From Roseburia sp. (GTDB lineage Bacteria; Bacillota; Clostridia; Christensenellales; Pumilibacteraceae): 64,000 nucleotides of DNA. Below the pieces are notes generated by a model that was not told the DNA's origin, did not search any database, and saw only the letters and a program-made list of their open reading frames with translations. The translations under genes and the position numbers were made by a program. Positions 1 to 9,014 of the stretch are shown here, piece by piece. The stretch lies in assembly GCA_023665905.1 (NCBI GenBank), contig JAMPDA010000001.1:124001-188000 (forward strand). The letters are read 5' to 3'. Numbering within the stretch: the first letter of the stretch is position 1; the number at the start of each line of letters is the position of its first letter.

Positions 1-585
1 CAAATGGTCGCCAAAGGACACGATTTTCCCAATGTCACGCTGGTCGGGATAATCGACGCGGACATGAGCCTGCATTTTTCCGATTTCAGAGCCGTCGAGC
101 GGACGTTTCAGCTTATAACCCAAGTCGCAGGCAGAGCCGGTCGGGAAACAAAGACCGGAAAAGTCATACTCCAGACGTATACGCCCAATCATTACGCGTA
201 CAGATACGCCGTGCAGTACGATTACGAGGGCTTTTACGACAAGGAGATCAATTTGCTGCAAGCGACGGGCTTTCCGCCGTTTACGGAGATACTGCGCTTA
301 TTGATATCATGCGAGGACGAGCATACGGCGCTCGAAGCAACGCGCGTAGCGGCGGAGAAAATACGTGAGCTGTCGCGCAACGAGCCCGACGCGTTCGTAT
401 ATCTGAATGCGATGCGCGCGCCGAAAAAGCGCATACAAACCAAATATCGCATGCAGATACTTATGCGCATAAAGCCGGAGCGGGCGGATATACGTTCCGC
501 CGTGTATGAAACAGCCGACTACATAACAACCGAGTTTCCGCAAGTCACGTGCTTTACGGAAATCAACCCAAACGATCTAAACTGA
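1..585 (+). CDS. priA: Primosomal protein N' (PriA helicase), C-terminal part
   Basis: The reading frame is open from the first base of the window, so this is the 3' end of a longer gene. The 194 visible residues hold the end of the superfamily 2 helicase core, including the QVAGRAGR stretch (helicase motif VI), and then the PriA C-terminal domain. PriA reloads the replisome at stalled forks. The zinc-binding cysteines and Walker motifs lie upstream of the window. It is followed after 9 bases by def, which matches the common Firmicutes order priA-def-fmt-rsmB. The identity is firm; the true start cannot be seen. Confidence 0.93.
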   Translation, partial: QMVAKGHDFPNVTLVGIIDADMSLHFSDFRAVERTFQLITQVAGRAGRETKTGKVILQTYTPNHYAYRYAVQYDYEGFYDKEINLLQATGFPPFTEILRLLISCEDEHTALEATRVAAEKIRELSRNEPDAFVYLNAMRAPKKRIQTKYRMQILMRIKPERADIRSAVYETADYITTEFPQVTCFTEINPNDLN

Positions 586-594
586 GAGGTAAAT

Positions 595-1062
595 ATGGCA
601 AGAAGACACATTTATCAAGTGGGCGACGACACGCTTCGTCAGGTCAGTAAGCCCGTCACCGAGTTCGACGACAGGCTGTCACAGCTCATCGACGACATGA
701 TAGACACGCTTATATACGCCGACGGCGCAGGACTTGCCGCGCCGCAGGTCGGAGTGCTCAAGCGCGTTTTCGTGGCGACGTTCGACGGCGGAAGCACGAT
801 AGTAGAAGCCGTCAATCCCGTCATAGTCAAGGCTAAAGGGAAGAGAGTCGCGCCGGAGGGGTGCCTGTCGATACCCGATATCCGCGAAAAGGTAGAGCGT
901 CCGCGCCACGTCGTAGTGGAAGCCTTCGACCGTCACGGCAACCCGATAACGCTCAAGGCGGACAACTTCGAGGCGTCGTGCTTTTGTCACGAGATAGATC
1001 ACCTCGACGGCGTTTTATTCACCGATAAATCGGTGCAAATCAAGGACAGCGGCAAGCGATGA
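595..1062 (+). CDS. def: Peptide deformylase
   Basis: A 155-residue metal-dependent hydrolase that removes the formyl group from the N-terminal methionine of new proteins. All three family motifs are present: GLAAPQVG near residue 45, EGCLS near residue 90, and HEIDH at about 132-136, whose two histidines and the motif-2 cysteine bind the metal. Length is normal for a type 1 deformylase. A GAGG Shine-Dalgarno sits just before the ATG. The stop overlaps the start of fmt by four bases (ATGA), so the enzyme that adds the formyl group and the one that removes it are translationally coupled. Confidence 0.97.
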   Translation: MARRHIYQVGDDTLRQVSKPVTEFDDRLSQLIDDMIDTLIYADGAGLAAPQVGVLKRVFVATFDGGSTIVEAVNPVIVKAKGKRVAPEGCLSIPDIREKVERPRHVVVEAFDRHGNPITLKADNFEASCFCHEIDHLDGVLFTDKSVQIKDSGKR

Positions 1063-1979
1063 AAATACTTTTTATGGGCACTCCCGAATTTGCCGTGCCG
1101 AGCCTGAACGCGCTGTTGTCGTCCTCGCACACCGTGGTGGGCGCGGTAACGCAGCCCGATCGGGCGCTCAAGCACGGAAAGACGGAGATCGGCGCAGTTA
1201 AAAAAGCGGCGCTTGCGGCGAATATCCCCGTATTTCAGCCCGATAAGATCAGGAACGAGCTTGAGCGCATAAAGCGGTTCGGCGCGGATATCGCCGTGAC
1301 GGCGGCGTTCGGGCAGATACTTACGCAGGAAATATTGGACGCGTTTCCTCGCGGAGTTATCAACGTGCATGCGTCCGTTCTTCCGAAATATCGCGGCGCG
1401 TCGCCTATCTATGCCGCAATAGCCGCAGGGGAAAGAGAAACGGGCGTAACGATAATGCGCACCGACGTCGGCATAGATACGGGCGATATTTTGTCTGTGC
1501 GAAAGACCGATATACGCGACGGCGAAACGTGCGGCGAGCTGACGGAGCGGCTCGCGGCTATGGGTGCGGAACTGCTCGTAAAGACGCTCGACGGGCTTGA
1601 CGGCATAACGCCAGTCAAGCAGAACGACGGCGAAGCGACGCGTTGCCGCACGGTGAAAAAAAGCGAGCAGTACATAGATTTCAGCGCGGACGCAAAGACG
1701 GTGGCGAACAAGATACGCGCGCTGTCGCCCGTTCCGTGCGCCAAGACGGCAATAAACGGCGAGATATATAAAATATACAGCGCCGCCGTTGCGGACGGAG
1801 TGCATGCCGCGCGGGCAGGCGAGATAGTGCGGTGCGACGATAAGCTTATTATATCGTGCGCCGACGGAGCTGTGGAAATACTGCGCATACAGGCTCCGTC
1901 CAAGCGCGCGCTCGATATTTCGGAGTTCTTGCGCGGAAAGCGATTCGATGTCGGGGTGATGTGTGCAAAACCGCAGTAA
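1059..1979 (+). CDS. fmt: Methionyl-tRNA formyltransferase
   Basis: A 306-residue enzyme that formylates Met-tRNAfMet using 10-formyltetrahydrofolate. It begins MKILFMGTPEFAVPSL, the usual N-terminus. The central part has INVHASVLPKYRGASPI, including the SLLPKYRGAAPI-type signature with the catalytic His and, upstream, a conserved Asn. The C-terminal part is the smaller OB-like domain that binds tRNA. Its ATG overlaps the def stop, and its 3' end overlaps rsmB by 17 bases, so def-fmt-rsmB-rlmN reads as one tightly packed operon. Confidence 0.97.
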   Translation: MKILFMGTPEFAVPSLNALLSSSHTVVGAVTQPDRALKHGKTEIGAVKKAALAANIPVFQPDKIRNELERIKRFGADIAVTAAFGQILTQEILDAFPRGVINVHASVLPKYRGASPIYAAIAAGERETGVTIMRTDVGIDTGDILSVRKTDIRDGETCGELTERLAAMGAELLVKTLDGLDGITPVKQNDGEATRCRTVKKSEQYIDFSADAKTVANKIRALSPVPCAKTAINGEIYKIYSAAVADGVHAARAGEIVRCDDKLIISCADGAVEILRIQAPSKRALDISEFLRGKRFDVGVMCAKPQ

Positions 1980-3231
1980 TATAAACAAAAACGCGGCAAC
2001 CTATGCCGCATTGCAGACGGATCGCGCGGTTTTCGACGCGCTGCGGGCTGTTTTTATCGACGGCGCATATTGCGCGCAGGCTATAACAAGGGCGTTGCGC
2101 ACCGTAAAGGATATTCGCGCTCATGCGTTTGTCACGAGCGCGTTCTACGGCGTGCTCGACAGCAACGTTCGGCTCGAAAAGATGATAAGAGGGCTTTGCG
2201 CCAAACCGCCCGAAAAAACGGCGAGCGTCGTTTTGAAAATCGGACTTTACTATTTGTTGTATGCGGACATGCCGGACTATGCGGCGGTCAATCGCGCCGT
2301 CGAGCTTTCCAAGCATGTCGGCGCGTACAGCGGATTTATAAACGCCGTCCTTAAAAAATCGAAGGACTATGTGCCCGAATTCAAAACGGAGCTCGAGCGT
2401 TTTTCGTACGAGCACAATGCGCCGGAATGGCTGTGCGGCGCCGTTATTTCCGATTACGGCGAAACGCGCGCCGCGTCTTTGCTCGACGCTCGGCTTCCGC
2501 AAAAAACGCATATTCGACCGGTCAAAAACCGCATTGCGCCCGATGAGTTCAAGGCGACGGCTCGCGGCGGCGAGTTCACCGAATACGGCTGTTATTGCGA
2601 TAAATCCGCGCTCGATCGCTTCGAGCAGGGCTCGTACGCCGTGCAATCGCTCTCGTCAATGCGCGCCGTGCACGCGTACATAGACGGCATTACGCATGGG
2701 AGCGTGCTCGATCTATGCGCCGCGCCGGGCGGAAAGTCGGTGTATTTGAGCGAACTCGGCGACTTCAAGATCACCGCTTGCGATATTTATCCGCATAAGA
2801 TAGAACTTATGCGCGGCTATGCGAAAAAGCTGGGCGCGCGCATAAATACGCAGCTTAACGACGCAACTGTGCTCAACGAAAAATTCGTCGGCGCCTTTGA
2901 TGTGGTCATAGCAGACTGCCCGTGTAGCGGAACGGGCACGCTTAAGACCAAGCCGGACGTGATGATAAAACGCAAGCCGACCGATCTTCCCGAGCTTTGC
3001 GCATTGCAGTCGAAGATACTCGATGTTGCCGCCGCATACGTGCGCGTCGGAGGCGTTCTGTGCTATTCCACTTGCTCGATATTGAAATGCGAAAATCAAG
3101 GCATAAGCGATAAATTTGCGTCTTTGCATCCCGAATTTAAGAAAATAGACAGTACGACGCTACTGCCCGACACCGATAAGTGCGACGGATTTTTTATAGC
3201 GCGGTTCAAAAAGGAGCGCGACAGGACATGA
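1963..3231 (+). CDS. rsmB: 16S rRNA (cytosine-967-C5)-methyltransferase
   Basis: This 422-residue protein has an N-terminal NusB-like RNA-binding domain (about residues 1-140) and a C-terminal SAM-dependent methyltransferase domain. Visible motifs are the SAM-binding VLDLCAAPGGKS, the ADCPCSGTGT motif IV with a catalytic-type Cys, and the CYSTCSI motif VI with the nucleophilic Cys. The start is GTG at 1963, inside the end of fmt; the next in-frame starts would cut into the NusB-like domain. The gene ends in an ATGA overlap with rlmN. Confidence 0.94.
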   Translation: MQNRSNINKNAATYAALQTDRAVFDALRAVFIDGAYCAQAITRALRTVKDIRAHAFVTSAFYGVLDSNVRLEKMIRGLCAKPPEKTASVVLKIGLYYLLYADMPDYAAVNRAVELSKHVGAYSGFINAVLKKSKDYVPEFKTELERFSYEHNAPEWLCGAVISDYGETRAASLLDARLPQKTHIRPVKNRIAPDEFKATARGGEFTEYGCYCDKSALDRFEQGSYAVQSLSSMRAVHAYIDGITHGSVLDLCAAPGGKSVYLSELGDFKITACDIYPHKIELMRGYAKKLGARINTQLNDATVLNEKFVGAFDVVIADCPCSGTGTLKTKPDVMIKRKPTDLPELCALQSKILDVAAAYVRVGGVLCYSTCSILKCENQGISDKFASLHPEFKKIDSTTLLPDTDKCDGFFIARFKKERDRT

Positions 3232-4274
3232 AGCAACCGCTCTGCGACCTCGATATCGCCGAGTTGGAGAAGCTTATTTCCGACCTCGGCGAGCCGAAGT
3301 ACCGCGCAAAACAGCTTATGCGGCATATCGTGGCTTTCGATTCATACGAGGAGTATACGGATATTCCCAAGAGCCTTATAGAAAAACTGTCCGAAAAGTA
3401 CTCGGACCGTGCGCTTTGCGAAAAGACGCGCGTCACCGCGTCGGACGGAGCGGTGCGCTATCTGTTCCAAACAAATGACGGCGATCTTGTGGAATCGGTT
3501 TTTTTGCCGCACCGATACGGCAACTGCGTGTGCGTTTCGTGTCAGGTCGGTTGCGCAATGGGTTGCGTCTTTTGCGCGTCCGGCTTTTACGGTCTTAAAA
3601 GAAATTTATCGGCAGGCGAGATACTTGCGCAAGCGCTGTTTATCGCGCGCGACAAAAAGCGCGAGGGCGTAAAGAAGATAGTGATGATGGGTAGCGGTTC
3701 GCCGCTTGCCAATTACGACAATACGTTAAAGTTCATAAAGCTCGTCAATGCCGAGTGCGGACTCAATATCGGCATGCGCTCGATATCCTTGTCTACGTGC
3801 GGATTGCCCGACAAAATAGGCAGGCTCGCCGCCGACGGGTTTACGGGCACGCTGTCGCTTTCCCTCCACGCCGCGACGGACGAAAAACGCAGAAAAATTA
3901 TGCGTATTGCGGAACGCTATTCGGTGCGTACGCTCATAGACGCCATGTGCGGATTTTTCGACGCGACGGGCAGACGCGTTGTAATAGAGTATATTCTTAT
4001 AGGCGGCTTCAACGACACGGACGCGGACGCCGTTCGCCTAAAAGAGCTTTTGAAGGGTCTTTGCTGTCATGTAAATCTCATACCGCTGAATCCCACCGAC
4101 AACTGCGATCTTAAACCGTGCTCGCTCAAACACGCATACGTGTTTTGCGACAGATTAAATTCACTGGGTGTGTCGGCGTCCGTGCGTCGCTCTATGGGCT
4201 CCGACGTCGCAGGCGCTTGCGGACAGCTTAAAAACAGAACCGCGGAAGCGCAAAAAATGCGCGAGGATAAGTAA
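3228..4274 (+). CDS. rlmN: Dual-specificity 23S rRNA/tRNA adenine-C2 methyltransferase
   Basis: A 348-residue radical SAM enzyme that methylates C2 of A2503 in 23S rRNA and A37 in some tRNAs. The iron-sulfur motif CAMGCVFC is present, and the C-terminal catalytic Cys lies in ACGQL. I chose the ATG at 3228 because AAGGAG lies at 3211-3216 and the ATGA overlap with rsmB is typical of this operon; longer frames begin inside rsmB. One oddity: the usual GEPL segment reads GSGSPLANYDN, so the conserved Glu of the SAM-binding motif is Ser. The prpC-prkC pair that often follows rlmN is absent. Confidence 0.93.
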   Translation: MKQPLCDLDIAELEKLISDLGEPKYRAKQLMRHIVAFDSYEEYTDIPKSLIEKLSEKYSDRALCEKTRVTASDGAVRYLFQTNDGDLVESVFLPHRYGNCVCVSCQVGCAMGCVFCASGFYGLKRNLSAGEILAQALFIARDKKREGVKKIVMMGSGSPLANYDNTLKFIKLVNAECGLNIGMRSISLSTCGLPDKIGRLAADGFTGTLSLSLHAATDEKRRKIMRIAERYSVRTLIDAMCGFFDATGRRVVIEYILIGGFNDTDADAVRLKELLKGLCCHVNLIPLNPTDNCDLKPCSLKHAYVFCDRLNSLGVSASVRRSMGSDVAGACGQLKNRTAEAQKMREDK

Positions 4275-4302
4275 AAATATTTTAAAATCGACGTTAAATC
4301 AC

Positions 4303-4331
4303 TTGCTTTGGACGTTTGATTATGATATAAT
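4303..4331 (+). promoter_or_regulatory. Sigma-A promoter of rplS and 5' leader
   Basis: TTGCTT at 4303-4308 and TATAAT at 4326-4331 are 17 bp apart. Transcription would start near 4338 and give a leader of about 70 nt before rplS. Such a leader could hold a ribosomal-protein autoregulatory structure of the L19-leader kind; short self-complementary stretches are visible around 4357-4383, but I cannot confirm a known fold. Confidence 0.75.
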
Positions 4332-4408
4332 TACCGAGAAATATGTCAATATTTTACGCGTAAGCGTTTTTTCGACTTGCGCGGAGTTATAGAAACTCAG
4401 GAGGCAGT

Positions 4409-4750
4409 ATGAGCAACATCATTGCGGAAATCGAAAAGGAGTACATGAAGACGGATGTACCTCGCTTCGATGTGGGCGATACGGTACGCGTATCGGTCAA
4501 AGTCAAAGAGGGCAACCGCGAGCGTATTCAGGCGTTCGAGGGCATAGTTATCGCTAAGAAAAACGGGTCTGTTCGCGAATCTTTTACCGTTCGCCGCGTA
4601 TCTTTCGGCGTGGGTATCGAGCGCACTTTTCCGCTCCATTCGCCGCGCATTACGGCTATCGACGTCATAAAGTACGGCAGAGTGCGTCGCGCAAAGCTGT
4701 ATTATCTGCGCAATCTTTCCGGCAAAGCCGCTAAGATAAAAGAGAAATAA
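4409..4750 (+). CDS. rplS: 50S ribosomal protein L19
   Basis: A 113-residue protein with the full L19 pattern: the acidic N-terminus, [35 protein letters not shown], the [21 protein letters not shown] core, and [25 protein letters not shown] at the end. L19 sits at the 30S-50S interface and helps form bridges B6 and B8. A strong AGGAGG site precedes the ATG. It has its own promoter and terminator, so it is a single-gene transcription unit and not part of the trmD-rplS operon found in many bacteria. Confidence 0.98.
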   Translation: MSNIIAEIEKEYMKTDVPRFDVGDTVRVSVKVKEGNRERIQAFEGIVIAKKNGSVRESFTVRRVSFGVGIERTFPLHSPRITAIDVIKYGRVRRAKLYYLRNLSGKAAKIKEK

Positions 4751-4772
4751 ACAACTATACGTTTAAAATTTT

Positions 4773-4799
4773 CGACGGAAATGTCCGTCGATTTTTTTT
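4773..4799 (+). terminator. Rho-independent terminator of rplS
   Basis: CGACGGA (4773-4779) pairs with TCCGTCG (4784-4790) around a four-base loop and is followed by A and eight T residues. Confidence 0.92.
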
Positions 4800-4877
4800 G
4801 TCCGAAATTTTCCGGGTTATTATGTATTTTTCGGTAAATCGTAATTTATTGCCTGTAGATGTCAATAATTTTTTCGG

Positions 4878-7800
4878 ATGGAGCAGTTCCTCATAATAAT
4901 TGCCATAATCGCGGCATGCGTATTGCTCGGCAGAGCCGTGGCGCCGCCGCGCCGACCCGATTTTACCGTTCGCGACAGACTGCCTATGGACGGTATCGTG
5001 TACGCCGCCGCCGCGCTCGGCAATGCGTGCCGATCGACGGAACGCGGAAACGGCGTGGATATGCGGAGTTTGAGCGAGCTGAGGCGTATACTGTCAAAAC
5101 TGTTTAAGGATAAAAGTACGCGCGACCGCGAGGCGTGGGAGATAACGCTCATGCGGAGCGAAAAGGTCATCGTCGGCGCGACGGAAAAATCGAAGCGCGC
5201 GTTGAGGTCGTGCTATATGCTCGGGCATGTGCGGTCATTTCCGCGAGTGTTCCTGCTGTGCAACAAGGTAGTATGCTCGGCGCTCGGCGACGTGTCGGAA
5301 ACGGTATTTACGGAAGCCGTTAAAGCTTTCTGTAAAACTGCGCCGCTGACGTATTCGGAGATCTCGGTCTTGCCGGATATGCTGAGATTTTGTCTGTTGG
5401 GAGTGATGTACACAGTCGCCGAAAAGGCGTATGAAGATCTCGGTATTTATCGCAAGGGCGAAGCGGACGGCGCGGTCGGCAAGATCGACCTCGATTCGCT
5501 TAGGCTGTGCGATTATGTTTGCGGACTGTATTCTAAGGCGAGCGCGGCGACGGCAGCCGTTTACGACTCGATTTTGTCGGGTAACGGAATAAACCGCGCG
5601 GAGTGCGAAAGATCGGAGCGGCTAAAGCTCGCAAAGGTGAATGCGATAATAGACGCGGCCGTGCGCTCGCTCGCTACCGCAGATATGTTCGACGTGCAAA
5701 AACTGACGGAGTTGTCGTCGGCGCATGCGATACTGCTAAGCGATAGGTCGTACCGCGCGCTCGACGCGAAAACATGGGCGGCGTGCCTTTTACGTATAGA
5801 AAAATACGCAAAAAAGAACGGAACGAGCGAGGAGGAGCAAGCATGGCGCGCGATATCGGAGACGGAAAGATCCGGCAACGAGATAGCCGATATAATACTT
5901 AAAAGACATGTTCGGAATAAAGAATTGCGTCTGTTTTTAATGTGGGCGCCGGTGCTTTTGTTCGTTGTGGCGTTTGTGCTCGTCTGCATATTTTCGCCGC
6001 CGCGCTATGCCGCGATATTTCCCGTTTCCGCGGTCATAATTTACGCCTGTTTTAGATTGTTCGTTCCCGTCGAAGCGGTGCGGATACTCGCTAAACCGTC
6101 CGACATTATGACGGCCGCCTTGGCGAAATGGCGCGGACATATATCGTCAAATGCGTCGGAGCGCGTCATCCCACTCGAAAGCACAGGCGAATTATCTGGC
6201 GACGTCGCGGAATGTAGGCGCGACACGCTTTGCGGAGGCGTTTTTACGGTTGCGGACGACTGCGGCGCAGTTACGGTCATCGACTCAAACGACAGTGAAG
6301 ATACCGCTTGCTCGCTGGGCGTTGGGATATGCGTCGGGTCGCATGCGATCGATCTGCCGATGTGCGATGCGTCGTTTATCGGTTATAAGTCGGTGTATCG
6401 CGCCGTGACCGAAAGCGTGGAATTTTCCGCGCAACTCGTGTCGGTGGCGGATGCGAAGTGCTGTTGCATAAAGCTCACTGCGTTGAACCGCACCGACGCA
6501 AAAATACATGTCGTTCTCGCCGTGGCGTGCGAGCCGATCTTATCGGACAGCGCCGACGCGTTGTTATGCGAAACGGTAAAGATATCGGGCGGCGCGGCGC
6601 TTTACGGTCGCGGTGTTTCGATAGGGATCGGCATGGGAACTGATGCGGAGTATTTCGGCGTGGAGCGTGCCGCCGAGCATGCCGCTTGCGGTCTGCGTAT
6701 TTTCGGCAAAAGCCTTGCGCCCAAGCTGTCTGCGCTAAAAAGTGTGGAAATAGGCGGGTTTTCGCGCGTGGAAGAAACGGTTTGCGTCGCATTTGCGGAT
6801 GGGTGCAGGATGCTGGAAAGACAACTCGCTTTGGCGCGCAGCGACGGGTATTTCGAGTTTGCGGAGAGCGCCGCGCGCGTCTATTGCGATCGCATGAACA
6901 AGCTTCGGGAAGCCGATATTAAAATACCCGAAATTGCCGGTCGTTATGTCGCGCTCGAAACCGAAAATACAAAACTAAAAGCGCGAGGCGTCGCAGTGAT
7001 CCCGAAATCGGAATACGCATTAAAGCTCGGCATAGGCGGATTTTTGAAAGACGGCGGATATGCTATCGAGTATGCGGACGGCGCGCCCGGTCGCGAGTGG
7101 AAAAACTGCCTGTGCGACGGCGAGATATGTTCGGAGATGACGCACAGCGGCGGAAGCTTTTTTTACGGCAATGCGCTTCCGCGCGCGTTGACGGCAGACC
7201 TGCGCGGCGATCGCGGCTTGCCGTCGGCATTCGTCGCTATAGGCGAGCGCGGGTGTATTTGGTCGCCGACGGCGCGTCCTATCGGCAAAGGCGATCTCGC
7301 CGTCGTTCATCGCTTCGGGTACAGCGAGTTTTTGTGCGAGTATAAGGGCGTCCGCTGTTCGCTTAAACGCTATATCGCGCGCGGAAAGCGCGCGGAGATA
7401 TTCGATCTCACCGCAGAAAACCGTGAAACGACGGAGCGCAAGCTCGACGTCATGTTTGCGATTTCGGCGGCTGACGGGTGGAAAGACGTCGAAATCGATA
7501 AAGACGGTGTAACCGTGTCGGACGGCGAGCATAGGTTTAGCATTTTGTCGTCCGAGCGTGTGCGCAGTGCGACGGCATACAGGGAAGGGTATTTTTCCAA
7601 CGGTATGGTGGATAGAACGTGCATGTTCGGAAAGACGGGTAGCGTCATTGCGCCGGCGCTGTCCGTGCGCGTATGTGTTGCGCCGCGCGGAAAACACCGT
7701 GCGGTGTTCTGTATCGCCGCAATGGCGGAAAACGGCATAGAAAAAATAGACCTGTCGAGCGCGGACGCGTATTTTTCGGAAAATGTCGCGGTTTTTAAGA

Positions 7801-8909
7801 GTTTGGGACGCGTAAAGCTGGCGTCGTCCGACATTTTGCTCGACTGCTTTCACCGTTGGTCGCTGTATCAGAGCTATGTCTACGGATTTTTGCGGCAAAA
7901 AGCCGTCGGTACGTCCGTAACGCGCGCGGCGCTTATTTCGTGCGTTTCCGTGAAATATATCGACATCACCGCCGTAAAAGACACGCTGCTCTCCGCGTGC
8001 GCGTTGCAGTCCGCCGACGGGTCAATAGCGCTTATCGACGGACGTTCGCCGTATGACTGTTTGCTTTTACTTTATGCCGTAAAGGACTATATAGAGTACA
8101 CCGACGATTATTCGATATTGGAAGAAACCGCACGATTTGTTTTTCGTAAGCGCGAAAGCAAGGTAGTGCGCTACGCCACGGTCGCCGAACATTGCATGCT
8201 CGCCGTCGAGCGCGCGATAGAACTGTACAATAGCGCATCGAATAAAAAACTACGCCGAATTTATCTCGCCATACTGCGGTTTTATGCCGACTGTTGCGCC
8301 GACACGAAGCGACGCACGGCGTTTATAGCGGAATACGGAAAACGCGTCGGCGAACGATCGCGCTCGCGCGTCGAAACCCCGTGCGAGGCCAGCGAGGCGG
8401 CAGACGGCGCGCGCGTATACGGCATTGCCGCTATCGACGCACTGTTGCGCATATCGGAGTTGTTCGACGCCGACGAAACGGATATAGCATTCGGCGAGCT
8501 TAAGCGGATCATAGAGCGCGGCGACACTGCCGAGTCGGCATTCAGATACGGCGCCGAGCCGTATTTTATATGCGAGTATATCTTGCGCGGAGATATGTAC
8601 GGCGTCGCGTATGGGGAAGGTCACGATGCCGCCGCGGTGTTTTATGCGGTCGTGACGGAAAAACTCATGGGCGTAAAGATACGCGGCTCGCGCGCGCGAT
8701 TGGACCCGAAACCGCCCGTCGAGGCGCTCGGAATGGAATATGTGCTTGCCGCATGTAAATCGGATGTGCGCGTGAGCGTGGATACGTCCGAGCCTGTCGG
8801 CGAATGGCAGATACGAACGGACAGGATAACGTACGCTACCGACAGTATCGACATTTCGGACAGGTGCGAGCGGCATGTTATACTGCGCAGGAGCGGCGAT
8901 AAAAAGTAA
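4878..8909 (+). CDS. NdvB/GH94-like membrane protein, probably a pseudoenzyme
   Basis: This 1343-residue protein starts with a hydrophobic segment (residues 4-20). The next 330 residues resemble the N-terminus of cyclic beta-1,2-glucan synthases: RSFPRVF at 119-125 and LTYSEISVLPDMLR at 157-170. Two membrane segments follow (about 353-400). In NdvB the GT84 glucosyltransferase would come next; here it is absent. Two beta-sandwich regions of the glycosyltransferase-36/GH94 kind follow (about 430-640 and 740-960; note the IWSPTARPIG-HRFGYSEF stretch at 794-819). A helical C-terminal region ends with EPYFICEY and MGVKIRGSRARLDP as in GH94 enzymes. The GH94 catalytic DWNDG block is missing: sequence jumps from VAEHCMLAVERAIEL straight to the following helix. 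I infer loss of both synthase and phosphorylase activity. The start has no strong Shine-Dalgarno. Confidence 0.7.
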   Translation: MEQFLIIIAIIAACVLLGRAVAPPRRPDFTVRDRLPMDGIVYAAAALGNACRSTERGNGVDMRSLSELRRILSKLFKDKSTRDREAWEITLMRSEKVIVGATEKSKRALRSCYMLGHVRSFPRVFLLCNKVVCSALGDVSETVFTEAVKAFCKTAPLTYSEISVLPDMLRFCLLGVMYTVAEKAYEDLGIYRKGEADGAVGKIDLDSLRLCDYVCGLYSKASAATAAVYDSILSGNGINRAECERSERLKLAKVNAIIDAAVRSLATADMFDVQKLTELSSAHAILLSDRSYRALDAKTWAACLLRIEKYAKKNGTSEEEQAWRAISETERSGNEIADIILKRHVRNKELRLFLMWAPVLLFVVAFVLVCIFSPPRYAAIFPVSAVIIYACFRLFVPVEAVRILAKPSDIMTAALAKWRGHISSNASERVIPLESTGELSGDVAECRRDTLCGGVFTVADDCGAVTVIDSNDSEDTACSLGVGICVGSHAIDLPMCDASFIGYKSVYRAVTESVEFSAQLVSVADAKCCCIKLTALNRTDAKIHVVLAVACEPILSDSADALLCETVKISGGAALYGRGVSIGIGMGTDAEYFGVERAAEHAACGLRIFGKSLAPKLSALKSVEIGGFSRVEETVCVAFADGCRMLERQLALARSDGYFEFAESAARVYCDRMNKLREADIKIPEIAGRYVALETENTKLKARGVAVIPKSEYALKLGIGGFLKDGGYAIEYADGAPGREWKNCLCDGEICSEMTHSGGSFFYGNALPRALTADLRGDRGLPSAFVAIGERGCIWSPTARPIGKGDLAVVHRFGYSEFLCEYKGVRCSLKRYIARGKRAEIFDLTAENRETTERKLDVMFAISAADGWKDVEIDKDGVTVSDGEHRFSILSSERVRSATAYREGYFSNGMVDRTCMFGKTGSVIAPALSVRVCVAPRGKHRAVFCIAAMAENGIEKIDLSSADAYFSENVAVFKSLGRVKLASSDILLDCFHRWSLYQSYVYGFLRQKAVGTSVTRAALISCVSVKYIDITAVKDTLLSACALQSADGSIALIDGRSPYDCLLLLYAVKDYIEYTDDYSILEETARFVFRKRESKVVRYATVAEHCMLAVERAIELYNSASNKKLRRIYLAILRFYADCCADTKRRTAFIAEYGKRVGERSRSRVETPCEASEAADGARVYGIAAIDALLRISELFDADETDIAFGELKRIIERGDTAESAFRYGAEPYFICEYILRGDMYGVAYGEGHDAAAVFYAVVTEKLMGVKIRGSRARLDPKPPVEALGMEYVLAACKSDVRVSVDTSEPVGEWQIRTDRITYATDSIDISDRCERHVILRRSGDKK

Positions 8910-8952
8910 GATTAAAATACGATTAAAAAGCGCCCGATACATTCGCAGATGC

Positions 8953-8981
8953 TTGAATACGTACGAGTTTTATGGTAAGAT
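8953..8981 (+). promoter_or_regulatory. Sigma-A promoter of the ABC exporter operon
   Basis: TTGAAT (8953-8958) and TAAGAT (8976-8981) are separated by 17 bp. The predicted start of transcription is near 8988, just ahead of the AAGGAGG site at 9002-9008. This supports the ATG at 9015 over an upstream in-frame ATG at 8982 that abuts the -10 box. Confidence 0.7.
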
Positions 8982-9014
8982 ATGAATGTAAAATCGCGTA
9001 AAAGGAGGGCTTAC

